From Pseudomonadota bacterium (GTDB taxonomy: Bacteria; Pseudomonadota; Alphaproteobacteria; Rhizobiales; Rhizobiaceae), in the NCBI GenBank assembly GCA_023404095.1, contig JAEYDD010000038.1, forward strand, positions 1 to 64,000: a stretch of 64,000 nt of DNA. Reading direction: 5' to 3'. Numbering within the stretch: position 1 is the stretch's first letter; every line of letters begins with the position of its first letter. Both the position numbers and the translations under genes were made by a program. Below are positions 7,778 to 16,898 of this stretch, one piece after another. The notes beneath the pieces were generated by a model. It ran no database searches. It saw only the letters and a list, made by a program, of their open reading frames with translations, and had not been told where the DNA came from.

Positions 7778-9841
7778 ATGACCAGAAGCTCAATTCTATC
7801 GGGCGATCATAGCCGGCTTGGTGCTACCCCCGACAAGGACGGTGTCAACTTCTCTATTTTCAGTGCTCATGCGGAAAGAGTGGAGCTTTGCCTTTTCAGC
7901 GAAGATGGTCTCGATGAAATCGAGAGAATTGTCCTGCCGGAATTCACAAACGAAATTTGGCACGGTTATGTACCGGGCCTCAAGCCTGGTGCGCTATACG
8001 GCTATAGGGTGTACGGGCCATTCGCTCCAGAAAATGGCCATCGGTTTAACCACAATAAGCTCCTCGTTGACCCCTACGCACGTGAGCTAGTCGGGGAAAT
8101 TTCGTGGGACCAAGCGCACTTTGGATATAGCCTCGATGACGATGCCGCAGACCTTTCATTTGATACTACGGACAGTGCGCCCGCGATGCCGAAGTGCCGG
8201 GTGATCGACTCCAACGTTTTCGACTGGGGTACCGATGCACCCCCTGAGGTGAAGTGGCCGGGGGCTATCTTTTACGAAAGCCACGTTAAGGGCTTTACGC
8301 AGCTCCACCCGTCTGTCCCCGAGGAGCTACGCGGTACCTACGAGGGGATGGCACATGGAGACGTTGTTAGATACCTCCGCAGCCTTGGCATCACCTCCCT
8401 GGAGCTACTTCCCATCCATTGGTTTGCTGACGACGCTCATTTGGTAGCGAGGGGACTCCGCAACTACTGGGGATACAACACCCTGGGCTTCTTTGCTCCT
8501 GCCTCACGATATTACGGTCCGAAAGGAATGGCGGGTCTAAAAAGTATGGTCAGAGCGCTTCACGACGGCGGCATCGAGGTTATCCTCGATGTGGTATATA
8601 ACCATACCGCCGAAGGGAACGAGATGGGGCCAACCTTATCGTTCAAAGGCATTGATAACTTTTCATATTACCGAACCATGCCCGATCAACCGCGATACTA
8701 TATAAACGACACCGGGACCGGTAACACCGTAAACACCTCTCACCCGCGTGTGTTACAGATGATCCTAGATTCGCTGCGCTATTGGGTGCAGGAAATGCAC
8801 ATCGACGGGTTTCGGTTCGATCTTGGTACAATTCTCGGGCGAGAACCCGAAGGATTTGACCAGCGTGGAGGCTTTTTTGACGTGATTGGGCAAGATCCGG
8901 TCCTCTCAAGAGTGAAGCTCATAGGTGAACCGTGGGATATAGGGCCGGGGGGATATCAGGTTGGCGGCTTTCCACCTGGGTGGGCAGAATGGAATGATCA
9001 GTATCGGGATACAATACGCGACTACTGGCGAGACGTAGACGGGACTAGCCGCGATTTCGCAGCCCGGGTGCTTGGCTCGGGCGATATCTATGACCTACGA
9101 GGAAGAAGGCCGTGGGCCAGCGTAAACTTTATTACGGCGCACGACGGCTTTACGCTGAATGATTTGGTTTCCTACAGCGAAAAGCACAACGACGCGAATT
9201 GCGAAAACAACACAGATGGACATGATCATAACCGCAGCTTTAATTATGGTGCTGAAGGTCCAACGGAAAACGAAGATATCAACCAGACGCGCGATCGGCA
9301 GAAGCGGAACCTCCTTGCCACGCTTTTCCTTTCGCATGGCACCCCGATGCTTTTGGCAGGCGACGAGTTTGGACGCAGCCAGTTAGGCAACAACAACGGC
9401 TACTGCCAAGACAGCGAACTGAGTTGGGTGCATTGGGATAATCTTCCCCCAAGCAATGATGCCCTTCGCGCCTTTGCAACAAGAATGATGTCGCTCCGGA
9501 AAGAGAATTCCATTCTGCGCCGAGAGAACTGGCGCGACGGCATGGCCGTGATTTGGCTCAACCCCAACGGTGGAGAGCAAACTGAGGAACATTGGGACGA
9601 CCCTGGAAGCACCACACTCGGTCTCCGACTTACACGACAGCCATCGTCTAGCGACGACGGCTGGAACGACGTCCTGATGCTCTTTAATCCCCATGATGCC
9701 GAAATTCTGTTCAAGCTCCCTCGAAATGGAGGCGGATGGGATATAAAGGTCTCTACAGCCGACCCGGAGCTAACCAATTACTCCGCGGTTGACGAGTACT
9801 TGCTGGCCGGCCGCAGCTTGGTAGTGGCGATTCCGTCGTGA
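7778..9841 (+). CDS. glgX: Glycogen debranching enzyme
   Basis: A 687-residue GH13 isoamylase-type enzyme that hydrolyses alpha-1,6 branches of phosphorylase-trimmed glycogen. An N-terminal CBM48 domain covers about 8-100 (GVNFSIFSAHAERVELCLF). The (beta/alpha)8 barrel follows, with DVVYNH (about 273), the nucleophile Asp in DGFRFDLG (about 351), the acid Glu in GEPWD (about 388) and the stabilising Asp in TAHDGFTLND (about 463). ATG 7778 is preferred to ATG 7772 because GTGAGG then lies at a normal distance. It is complete and close in length to family members. The treZ gene converges 86 bases downstream. Confidence 0.95.
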   Translation: MTRSSILSGDHSRLGATPDKDGVNFSIFSAHAERVELCLFSEDGLDEIERIVLPEFTNEIWHGYVPGLKPGALYGYRVYGPFAPENGHRFNHNKLLVDPYARELVGEISWDQAHFGYSLDDDAADLSFDTTDSAPAMPKCRVIDSNVFDWGTDAPPEVKWPGAIFYESHVKGFTQLHPSVPEELRGTYEGMAHGDVVRYLRSLGITSLELLPIHWFADDAHLVARGLRNYWGYNTLGFFAPASRYYGPKGMAGLKSMVRALHDGGIEVILDVVYNHTAEGNEMGPTLSFKGIDNFSYYRTMPDQPRYYINDTGTGNTVNTSHPRVLQMILDSLRYWVQEMHIDGFRFDLGTILGREPEGFDQRGGFFDVIGQDPVLSRVKLIGEPWDIGPGGYQVGGFPPGWAEWNDQYRDTIRDYWRDVDGTSRDFAARVLGSGDIYDLRGRRPWASVNFITAHDGFTLNDLVSYSEKHNDANCENNTDGHDHNRSFNYGAEGPTENEDINQTRDRQKRNLLATLFLSHGTPMLLAGDEFGRSQLGNNNGYCQDSELSWVHWDNLPPSNDALRAFATRMMSLRKENSILRRENWRDGMAVIWLNPNGGEQTEEHWDDPGSTTLGLRLTRQPSSSDDGWNDVLMLFNPHDAEILFKLPRNGGGWDIKVSTADPELTNYSAVDEYLLAGRSLVVAIPS

Positions 9842-9927
9842 ACAAGGCGGAGAAGTCGCAGAACGGCGGCAACTGGTTCCTCTACATGGAATTGGAGCGA
9901 CCGGCTGGCCAACTCTAACCGGATCGG

Positions 9928-11694
9928 TCAAGTTGCACGGACGAGAGCAATCCCGTACGGTCCAAGAGCTCCGGTACACCTGCCCCCGTTAAGTGGTGCA
10001 TGGCGAGCATAAAGCACTTCGCCGCGTCGAAGCGGGAGCTCGACATTATGACCGGTGAAGTTCGCGCGCAGCTGGAGGACACCTCCGGAATAGGGCCAAT
10101 CGACAGCAATGACCCGTTCTTGTTCGAAGACGACATCTCCCGCTTGAATACCCGCCAGCAGAGGGGAGATTGCTTGGCGTCGCAGTTCGAGCAGCGTCTT
10201 CAGCTCCCTCTGGTAATCATTGAGACCGCTACTCGCTGTATCGGCAGGGAGCTTGCTCTTTATGAAGGTCTCTGGATCGGTTGCGTCGGGGATATCGTCG
10301 ACAGATTTGCCCGGAGGAAGACCACCAAAGCTGTCGGCTGTGCTTGCTCTCCCCTTTCGAATCGCATCAGCACGTTCCTCGTCCGCATCAACAAAGAAGT
10401 AAAATGGGGCGTTCTCCCGGTAATCGTCGCCCTGGAACAGCAGGGGAATCTGGGGAGACAGGAGCAGAATCTCTAGCCAGAGCTTATAGTCTTCCTCTTT
10501 GATCAGGCTGACGAGACGGTCGCCCAGGGCGCGATTGCCTGTCTGGTCGTGATTCTGCAGGTAGTGAACAAATGCGACGGGCGGTAGCTCTAGATCAGCC
10601 TCTTGCGAACCCAATAGCGCCCGGCTGGGCAATATGTACCCTCTTGCTAGCGCTGCATTGATCTGTTGCCAGGGCCGTTCTGCAAAGGGTTCATAGTACC
10701 CCGCCGTTTCGCCCGTAGCCGCGACATGCATGGCGTGGTGGAAGTCATCGTTCCAATCTGCGTCGAAAAGAGGCCCCAGCGACGGATTGAGCAGTTCGAT
10801 GCTATTGGCCGGATTCTCCGTGATTAGATACCGACGTGATCGCCCGCTGCTGATGCGTACGGCCTGCGAAAGTTCCTGAAGGATATGCACTTCGCTGCTA
10901 TCTTTCATCTGATCGACTGCGTCCAAACGCAAACCGTCGAGACGAAACTCGCTCAGCCAGTAGTCTGCATTCTCAACGAAGTACCTGCGGACCGCCGTTT
11001 GTGCGAAGTTCATAGCAGCACCCCACGGCGTGCATTCTTTGTGGAAGAACTCCGGCGCGTATGAAAGGAGGTGGTTTCCGGCAGGGCCGAAATGATTGTA
11101 GACAACGTCCAAGAAGACCATGAGGCCGAGTTCGTGTGCGCTATCGACGAAAGCCTTAAAATCGTCGGGCGTGCCATAGGAGGTATGGGGCGCGAACTGC
11201 AATACCCCATCATAACCCCACCCGTGGTTTCCAGAGAACTGTGCGACCGGCATGACCTCAATTGCCGTGATCCCGACGTCGGCCAACTTCGCAAGGCGGG
11301 TAATGGCACTCCTGAACGTTCCGCGGGGGGTAAAGGTGCCGATATGCACTTCGTACAAGACGACGTCGCTCCACGGTCGGACCCTCCAATTCGAAGTCTT
11401 CCATGCATAAGCTTCGGGATTGGTCACCACCGAAAGACTGTCGATGTTTGATTTCTGACATCGCGAAGCAGGGTCCGGCACGACACGGCCCCCAGGGAGC
11501 CGAAAACCATAGCTGTCTCCCGGCCGGGCGGTGGCAACAACCTCGTGCCATCCGTCCGTGCACCTCGCCATCTCAAGGTCGGTTCCATGCAGATGCAGTT
11601 GGATTCTGGATACCGACGGGGCCCACAATTGAAACAGCATCCGCCCATTCGGCATCTCAACCGGTCCCCATCGGCGTTCGCAACCCTTGATCAC
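9928..11694 (-). CDS. treZ: Malto-oligosyltrehalose trehalohydrolase
   Basis: A 588-residue GH13 enzyme that releases trehalose from maltooligosyl-trehalose. It has an N-terminal E-set domain to about residue 100, YEVHIGTFT entering the barrel, DVVYNHFGPAGN (about 205), nucleophile Asp in DGLRLDAVD (about 255), a Glu in TENPAN (about 288) and the conserved QNHDQTGNR (about 376). The start is taken as GTG 11692-11694, ten bases after the SDR stop with AGGGG before it. An upstream in-frame ATG at 11730 would overlap the SDR gene. TreY, which makes its substrate, is not in this window. Confidence 0.93.
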   Translation of the reverse strand: MIKGCERRWGPVEMPNGRMLFQLWAPSVSRIQLHLHGTDLEMARCTDGWHEVVATARPGDSYGFRLPGGRVVPDPASRCQKSNIDSLSVVTNPEAYAWKTSNWRVRPWSDVVLYEVHIGTFTPRGTFRSAITRLAKLADVGITAIEVMPVAQFSGNHGWGYDGVLQFAPHTSYGTPDDFKAFVDSAHELGLMVFLDVVYNHFGPAGNHLLSYAPEFFHKECTPWGAAMNFAQTAVRRYFVENADYWLSEFRLDGLRLDAVDQMKDSSEVHILQELSQAVRISSGRSRRYLITENPANSIELLNPSLGPLFDADWNDDFHHAMHVAATGETAGYYEPFAERPWQQINAALARGYILPSRALLGSQEADLELPPVAFVHYLQNHDQTGNRALGDRLVSLIKEEDYKLWLEILLLSPQIPLLFQGDDYRENAPFYFFVDADEERADAIRKGRASTADSFGGLPPGKSVDDIPDATDPETFIKSKLPADTASSGLNDYQRELKTLLELRRQAISPLLAGIQAGDVVFEQERVIAVDWPYSGGVLQLRANFTGHNVELPLRRGEVLYARHAPLNGGRCTGALGPYGIALVRAT

Positions 11695-11704
11695 TGAGCA
11701 ACCC

Positions 11705-12493
11705 CTAGCGTAGCAAACCTTGACCGCCATCCACCCATATCGGCGAGCCGGTGATGTGTTTCGACTTGTCGGAGGCGAGAAACAGGACCACCTCGGCTAC
11801 GTCACCGGCGGTGCCTGGACGGCCGCCAGTGATCGGCACTTGCCCCTGCGGCCAGACAACCGGAATCTCCGTCTCGTCCTCGCCGCGAACATCTGTGGTG
11901 CTGTTTATGTTCGTTTCTATCTCGCCAGGACAGACGGCGTTGACGCGAATACGATGACGGGCGAGTTCAAGGGCTAGCTGTTTCGTCATCGCGACCTGGC
12001 CAGCCTTGGAAACCGCGTAGGCGGTCGCCCCAGGGCTTGTGAAAGTTGTCGTGCCATTGATTGAGGACACAATGATGATGGATCCGCCGCTGACTTTCAA
12101 ATGTGGAACGGCAAAATGAACAGTGAGATAAGTGCCACGGAGATTGACCGCGAGCGTTGTGTCCCATTCTTCAGGTTTCAGATCGTCGATGGGAGCCCAG
12201 ACACCGTTTATTCCGGCATTCGCAACAAGGATGTCGAGCCGGCCGAACTCCTCGATGAGCGTCGCGACAGCCCTGCGGGTGTCGTTTTCGTCCGACACAT
12301 CCGCTTTGAGTGGGCAGGCCCTTCCATGGCTACGCTTAATCTCTGCCGCGGTTATAGCCAGTTCCTCCGGCGTTCGCCCTAGAAGTCCAACGCTCGCTCC
12401 TTCCTTCCCCAGAGCGATCGCAGACGCCCGCCCGATGCCCGAACCAGCGCCGGTGACCAAGGCAACTTTTCCTGAGAGCAAGCCGCTTCCCAT
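11705..12493 (-). CDS. Short-chain dehydrogenase/reductase
   Basis: A 262-residue classical SDR with an NAD(P)-binding Rossmann fold: TGAGSGIGRASA at about 14-25, NNAG-type motif LVANAG (about 91), catalytic Ser in IIIVSSING (about 143), YAVSK (about 159-163) and the PG motif at NAVCPGEIETNI (about 186). AGGAGG seven bases before ATG 12493 decides the start. The likely reaction is alcohol or sugar oxidation, as in glucose-1-dehydrogenase-like SDRs; substrate unknown. It is cotranscribed with treZ (10-base gap) and probably stress-induced from the motif at 12652-12676. Confidence 0.88.
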   Translation of the reverse strand: MGSGLLSGKVALVTGAGSGIGRASAIALGKEGASVGLLGRTPEELAITAAEIKRSHGRACPLKADVSDENDTRRAVATLIEEFGRLDILVANAGINGVWAPIDDLKPEEWDTTLAVNLRGTYLTVHFAVPHLKVSGGSIIIVSSINGTTTFTSPGATAYAVSKAGQVAMTKQLALELARHRIRVNAVCPGEIETNINSTTDVRGEDETEIPVVWPQGQVPITGGRPGTAGDVAEVVLFLASDKSKHITGSPIWVDGGQGLLR

Positions 12494-12651
12494 ATGAAAA
12501 TCCTCCTGGAAGGGTATCTGCATTAGTTCCCGCCTCGGAAAGGCCATGCCCGCTTCAATTGCCGGTTTTTCCAGCAGCGGCTCCCCGAGCGGGCAGGTAA
12601 GAGAGAGGCGGAACATGTCGTTCGCATGTCAACTCCCTCGTCCTATCTTTG

Positions 12652-12676
12652 AACTCACGCCGTATCGTCTAGTTCC
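12652..12676 (-). promoter_or_regulatory. EcfG-like promoter for the SDR-treZ operon
   Basis: Reverse strand GGAAC (12672-12676), 16 bases, AGTT (12652-12655). The leader to the SDR ATG would be about 159 bases. The remaining sequence to 12970 holds nothing I could recognise. Confidence 0.45.
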
Positions 12677-12970
12677 AGACTAAGACGGCAAAAGTCGCTT
12701 CCTCCGCCACCCCATGACCGACCGGGAAACGAGGACGAGTAAAGTGCTCACCGGTCTAAGACGTCAATTGCCTGGGATCGACGACGAAAAGTCTGTGGCC
12801 GCAGACGGCGCGACGGCCAATCCACCGCGATTGACACCATATCGGCAATCATGATTCCGCTCTGTTCACTGTGGACCCGTGAGCGAGACACACAGGAGTC
12901 ATGCCAGTCCGAAACTGGTGATGGCGGCAGTCATCTAACTGAATTCATATCCTCTAATCTCCACGGCACG

Positions 12971-12995
12971 GGAACCTTCCGCGTCACGAACGGTT
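12971..12995 (+). promoter_or_regulatory. EcfG-like promoter for the 70-aa protein gene
   Basis: GGAAC (12971-12975), 16 bases, GGTT (12992-12995), with the ATG at 13021 only 26 bases on. Confidence 0.5.
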
Positions 12996-13020
12996 AAACG
13001 AGATATAGCAGGAGGATGTT

Positions 13021-13233
13021 ATGCCGACGTACGAGTCTCTCCAGGTACACTACGATTACAGAAGCAGAAGCGCGCTGGTGGTGTATGGCCACAATAGCCA
13101 GGTTCTCAAGAACTTGGATTCTCGGGAACAAGCTGAGGACAAGGCCATTTCTCTCGCGCGGGTGGAGTGGGGGTATTCGCCAGAACTGCAGCAGCGGAAT
13201 GCCCCGCTTAGCCGGACAGATCACCCAGGTTGA
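13021..13233 (+). CDS. Hypothetical small protein, 70 aa
   Basis: Starts ATG 13021 behind a strong AGGAGG. The product is soluble and mixed-charge (YDYRSRSALVVYGHNSQVL, then REQAEDKAISLARVEWGY). No family recognised. The upstream EcfG-like motif and the good ribosome site support a real stress-type gene. Confidence 0.6.
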   Translation: MPTYESLQVHYDYRSRSALVVYGHNSQVLKNLDSREQAEDKAISLARVEWGYSPELQQRNAPLSRTDHPG

Positions 13234-13513
13234 CCACCTGGATGGCTTGTTCGCGGGGGAATCGGGGGGCGCAGGCGGGAGTAAATGGCCGCATGAGAAC
13301 TGATCCGTTTGTAGCGAAGTCTGTGGTTAAGGGCCATGTAGCAAACTATGCCATCGGAATCAGTTCGATAGCCAGGTCGCTTCCTGCTCCTTCGCCATTG
13401 CAAAGATCTGCTGCGTAGATAGCAGTTTTCTTTGTGCGTCGTCCTCAACGATCCAGTTTCGCTGCAAGGACGATATTAGCCTCTTTAACTCATGACTTAG
13501 GAAGGCAGGTGAC

Positions 13514-13726
13514 ATGGCGGAGATACATGCAGCGGAGTTGGCAAGGGAGTACGTGCGTCTCGGTGGCAGCCGGAAATCAAAAATTGACGACAATCACGTG
13601 ACCACTCGGCTATGGGAACATGAAACCCCGGAAGCAGAGGCGTTCTGGAAGGAAAATATCGAACCTCTGGACGAAAATCACCAGCGAGAAGTCGTCACGC
13701 TTTTGCCGTCGATTTCCGAAGGCTAA
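13514..13726 (+). CDS. Hypothetical small acidic protein, 70 aa
   Basis: ATG at 13514 preceded by GGCAGGTGAC. The N-terminal third (MAEIHAAELAREYVRLGGS) looks like an amphipathic helix and the rest is acidic (EAEAFWKENIEPLDENHQ). No family recognised and no membrane segment. The reverse-strand frame over the same bases lacks a ribosome site and is less plausible. Confidence 0.5.
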   Translation: MAEIHAAELAREYVRLGGSRKSKIDDNHVTTRLWEHETPEAEAFWKENIEPLDENHQREVVTLLPSISEG

Positions 13727-13854
13727 AGCGACCGCGATAGCGCCACGCGATTTTCCATTTGTCGCCCGCCCAAGTGCGGCCCGGATGATGTCCCTGTATT
13801 TATAGAGATGGTCATCGGAATTGTCGGGTAGGGTTTGTTAGGGCGCGATTCTCA

Positions 13855-14121
13855 ATGCGCGGGTATACGCAGAAGCAGGTAGCCCATATTCTGGGAACAG
13901 ATCAGGCGAAGGTTTCTCAGGTTGTTCGAGGAAAATTGACAGGGATTTCGGTGGAGCGGATGATTAAATATCTTCTTGCCTTGGGCGTGAATATGGATGT
14001 TCACCTCTCCGAGCCGAGCCAACTTCAGATGAGCCGCCCCATGAGGGCCGGGTCACTTTCCATACTCCTGTTGCAGCATGTGGATGATCCACTAGCGCGA
14101 CTTAGAGGTTCCAGCTCTTGA
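13855..14121 (+). pseudogene. Truncated XRE/HigA-like antitoxin
   Basis: Residues 3-50 form a lambda-repressor-like helix-turn-helix (GYTQKQVAHILGTDQAKVSQ, VVRGKLTGISVERMIKYLLALG, VNMDVHL), closely resembling the C-terminal two-thirds of HigA-type XRE antitoxins. Those normally begin about 30 residues earlier, and no matching N-terminus or ribosome site is found upstream. The tail after VDVHL-type strand is unlike the family. No toxin gene accompanies it. It abuts the integrase, so truncation may date from insertion of the island. Confidence 0.6.
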
Positions 14122-14137
14122 ATTTCTCAGAAGCGCT

Positions 14138-15232
14138 CTACTTGTTAGGCGATTTTTTTGCGAATTGGTCAATTTGTTTTATGACGGCATCTGTTGCCGC
14201 TGGGCGGCTCACGTAGCGCCGAATGATCTTCGAGACGCTGTCTTCTTCCCAGCCCAAAATCTCAGCGATTACCCGCTCTGAGAGCCCGGCCGTGTAGAAC
14301 TTCGTGGCGGCCGTTCCGCGCAGGTCGTGGAAGTGCAAGTCGCGCTCGTCGAGTCCCGCTTCGGTCTTTGCGTCGTTGAAGGATGATGAGAAGCCGTTGA
14401 CGGTCCAGGGGCGCTTGCGGGTGTTCGTCAGGATCGTCACCGCGCGCTTAGGGATGCGGGCGAGCAGGTCCTGCAGGTCGCCGCAGAGGGGGATAACGGC
14501 CTCGCGCTTGTGGCTGCTTTTGCCGGTGGAGATGACGATCGCCTTCTCGCGCACGTGCGTCCAGCTAAGGCGGAAGAGGTCACCGGCGCGCAAGCCGGTG
14601 TGCGCTGCGAGCTGGATGGCGAAGCCGACTTCTTCCGAGCTGGCAGCGAGAATTGCGCCGAGATCTTCCTTCTCCCAGATGATGGCTGCGCGGTCGTTCG
14701 TGTAGATCTGCTTGATGCCCTCGCAGGGGTTCGATGCGATCTTCGCCAGCGGGTCGACGGCATAGGAGAGCACGCGGGAAAGGACCTGCACGCCGTAGTC
14801 GGCGGATCGCGGCGTCGAGGCATAGTTGCCGCGCCATTTGCGGATGATGGGTCGTATGCGCTCGGGGCGGTCGAATTGCGCGATGCTCAGATTGCCGAAG
14901 TGCTCGCTGATACGATCGAGCCAAGGCGACCAGTTCTTCTTGGTGCTGGCCGCCAGTTTCTCGTAGTCCGGGCCGGCACGGTAAAGTGTAACGAGGGCGC
15001 GAAACTTCAGATCAACGGTAACCATGCTTCGCCTCGAACTCTGCCAGCTCCGATCAAGATCGGATTTTGGGTTCGCGTCAACAGCTGGTTGTGCATGATC
15101 GGGCGACAGGCGGATAATCATACCGTTGATCTCGATCTCGACGCGAACACCATCGCGCTTGGCGACGGCAGCCAGGCGGCGCAGATCGGATTGCCTGACA
15201 ATCGATGGTGCCGTCACTTCCGCTTCCTCCAT
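14138..15232 (-). CDS. int: Tyrosine recombinase/integrase
   Basis: A 364-residue site-specific recombinase. An N-terminal DNA-contacting region is followed by a SAM-like core-binding domain (about 85-180) and the catalytic domain. Visible catalytic residues are Arg in HTGLRAGDL (about 221), Lys in the beta-hairpin ISTGKSSHK (about 243), HDLRG (about 312-316), LGWEED in the position of the second His, and the nucleophile Tyr in IIRRYVSR (about 344). It is intact. Gene order places it at the left end of the island reading towards the truncated antitoxin, the usual layout next to an attachment site. Its start overlaps the stop of the gene upstream by 19 bases. Confidence 0.92.
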   Translation of the reverse strand: MEEAEVTAPSIVRQSDLRRLAAVAKRDGVRVEIEINGMIIRLSPDHAQPAVDANPKSDLDRSWQSSRRSMVTVDLKFRALVTLYRAGPDYEKLAASTKKNWSPWLDRISEHFGNLSIAQFDRPERIRPIIRKWRGNYASTPRSADYGVQVLSRVLSYAVDPLAKIASNPCEGIKQIYTNDRAAIIWEKEDLGAILAASSEEVGFAIQLAAHTGLRAGDLFRLSWTHVREKAIVISTGKSSHKREAVIPLCGDLQDLLARIPKRAVTILTNTRKRPWTVNGFSSSFNDAKTEAGLDERDLHFHDLRGTAATKFYTAGLSERVIAEILGWEEDSVSKIIRRYVSRPAATDAVIKQIDQFAKKSPNK

Positions 15233-15758
15233 ACTTCAAATTCCGCCCGCAGCGACAGCCAGCGCTTGCGGGCGTTTTCGTCTGTGTTGAGTTCGGCCAT
15301 GGACTGGACGCAGAGGAGGCTGCGGGCGCGCGTCTTGATCCGCTCCAGATCGGAGGCGTCGGCGCCGTGGCATTCGTGCAGGACTTGCGGAACAGGTGAT
15401 CGTCCTTGCACTTCATCGCGCATTCGGCGGCGAAGTTCGGGGCTTTCTCCGGTTTTGGCTGCAGCTCTTTCAGGCGGCGGAAGGCCTCGTCCAGGAGGAT
15501 CAGCAGCGCGAGGATATAGGTCGGGGCCTTCTGCATGAGCATCCGGTCGTCATAGCTGCAGTCTGGCAGGATTGCCGCGATCGGCTCGACGATGCCGGAT
15601 CTGCGGTCGCGCGTGCAGATCTCGGCACGGCCAGTCTTGGTGTCGAAGCTCTCGCACCACTCGTCGCTGGCAAGGCCGCTCAGTTCGCGGAGCTCGGGGT
15701 AGAGGGCTTTCGCCTTGTGGAGATTCATCTGCTGGAATCTGGGGTTATGCGCGGACAT
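15214..15758 (-). pseudogene. Frameshifted hypothetical gene upstream of the integrase
   Basis: The reverse strand reads coherently from MSAHNPRFQQMNLHKAKALY through a conserved-looking region (LLILLDEAFRRLKELQPKPE) to CKDDHLFR. It then continues sensibly only in another frame (LHECHGADASDLERI to EFEVWRKRK, stop at 15214). A single lost base near 15390 explains it. The full product would be about 181 residues; the family is unknown to me. It would be cotranscribed with the integrase. Confidence 0.65.
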
Positions 15759-15871
15759 CAGAGATGCCCCCACCTGCGGATGACGGCATTTACTGCGCCA
15801 GCCCCATCAAACAGAGGAACCTTGCAAGGCTGCTGAAGTTCCCTTTCCGAAGGTTTGAAAGGATTCGAACG

Positions 15872-16042
15872 ATGGACGTGAAAGCGATGATGCGCATCTA
15901 CGCGAAGGCGGGCGTCGGCAGCACAGTCGACCCGCCATACCTGCGCACGCCGAGCAAACCTGCCGAAAAGCCGGATGTGGACGGTGCGAACCACCGGAAG
16001 GCAACCGTGAAGACGACGGACAAGGTTCCCGTTCGGTATTGA
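15872..16042 (+). CDS. Hypothetical small protein, 56 aa
   Basis: ATG 15872, with GAAAGGATTCGAACG before it. The product is basic and proline-rich (MDVKAMMRIYAKAGVGSTVD, PPYLRTPSKPAEKPD). Divergent from the integrase operon, it may be the first gene of the rightward module. Family unknown. Confidence 0.45.
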   Translation: MDVKAMMRIYAKAGVGSTVDPPYLRTPSKPAEKPDVDGANHRKATVKTTDKVPVRY

Positions 16043-16114
16043 GACGGCGGGGCGACCTGTGCCCGTGACTGCCCGCCGATCTGGGATCCATCTGCGGAGG
16101 CAGGTCATCGGGCA

Positions 16115-16297
16115 TCAGCTCCGGCAGAGAATGAAGATGGAGAGGCCGATGATCAGCGTCGGCAGGAAGAGGTACATGAGCCGGTTGCTGATGCGGTCGG
16201 CGCGGGCGCGGGCGGCGATCAGCTGTCGGTGCGCGACCAGTCGGCCTCGACGCGCTCGATCGGAGGGCGGGGGAAGCGGTGCGGGCGCATGGCTCAT
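16115..16297 (-). CDS. Small membrane protein, 60 aa
   Basis: ATG at 16295-16297. The first 38 residues are proline- and arginine-rich and polar (MSHAPAPLPPPSDRARRG). Residues 40-57 are one hydrophobic helix (LMYLFLPTLIIGLSIFIL), ending CRS. This resembles a tail-anchored phage or accessory protein. No family assigned. Confidence 0.45.
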   Translation of the reverse strand: MSHAPAPLPPPSDRARRGRLVAHRQLIAARARADRISNRLMYLFLPTLIIGLSIFILCRS

Positions 16298-16360
16298 GTT
16301 CCGAGAACGAGAACGCTGGTCAGGGCGAAGGCGCGCGGCAACGATCCGGCTCGAGGCGGA

Positions 16361-16558
16361 TTGCGGCGAACCCGTTGTGACGCGGGCGATGGCCGAACCG
16401 CACGGCTGTCCGCTGGTCAACCGCGTAATGGGGACGAGGAAATCGCGTGGCGGTGTATCGATGCCGGCTTTCTGCGTCTCGACAGCCGTGACGATGAAAT
16501 TCTGCACCTGACCGGCGAGGGGCGCGCGTATGTCAACCGCGTGACGAGGTCGGCCTGA
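16361..16558 (+). CDS. Possible small winged-helix-like protein
   Basis: The frame ending TGA at 16558 contains a plausible segment: LSAGQPRNGDEEIAWRCIDA, then GFLRLDSRDDEILHLTGEGR, then AYVNRV. The pattern 'gene-level address, hydrophobic helix, LTGEGRAYV' resembles small winged-helix proteins of phage modules and the N-terminus of the gene at 16899. The start is uncertain: the TTG at 16361 was chosen because longer versions overlap the divergent gene at 16297. Confidence 0.3.
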   Translation: MRRTRCDAGDGRTARLSAGQPRNGDEEIAWRCIDAGFLRLDSRDDEILHLTGEGRAYVNRVTRSA

Positions 16559-16569
16559 TGGTTGGGCGT

Positions 16570-16821
16570 CTAGTGCAACTGAACGACCAGGCTGGCTTCC
16601 TCGGCAGCGGCGATAAACGCCAGGCGCGCTGTGTCGTCGTCGACCACGTCGTCGAACGCGTCATACAGGACCTCCATGGCATGGCTGTAGGCCGAACCAG
16701 CGCGCTCTGGCCAGCAGTTGGAGAGAATGATGCTCGCTTCGAAGGTGTTGTGAACCACAACAAATCCGTCATCACCGAGATCGATCGGAACCCCGCGGGG
16801 CCATTGTTCATAGATGGTCAT
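16570..16821 (-). CDS. DUF982 domain protein (copy 3)
   Basis: An 83-residue DUF982 protein: PIDLGDDGFVVVHNTFEASI forms the strand-turn-helix start, and CWPERAG and ARLAFIAAAEEASLVV match the middle and C-terminal motifs. It is more acidic than the other copies (YDAFDDVVDDDTA). A GGAG precedes the ATG at 16819-16821. It lies antisense to the phage-type genes, like a separately regulated cargo gene. Confidence 0.7.
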   Translation of the reverse strand: MTIYEQWPRGVPIDLGDDGFVVVHNTFEASIILSNCWPERAGSAYSHAMEVLYDAFDDVVDDDTARLAFIAAAEEASLVVQLH

Positions 16822-16898
16822 CTCCGCTCTCCTGCCGGAGTAATTCCGGTCTTGCTAAAACGCGAAATGAACCGGCTTGTTCCTGCGAGGGCTGTGTG

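Noticed and set aside
15850..15875. A TpsiC-like GGATTCGAAC suggesting a tRNA end
   Set aside because: No acceptor, D or anticodon arms can be paired around it, so it is not a tRNA gene.
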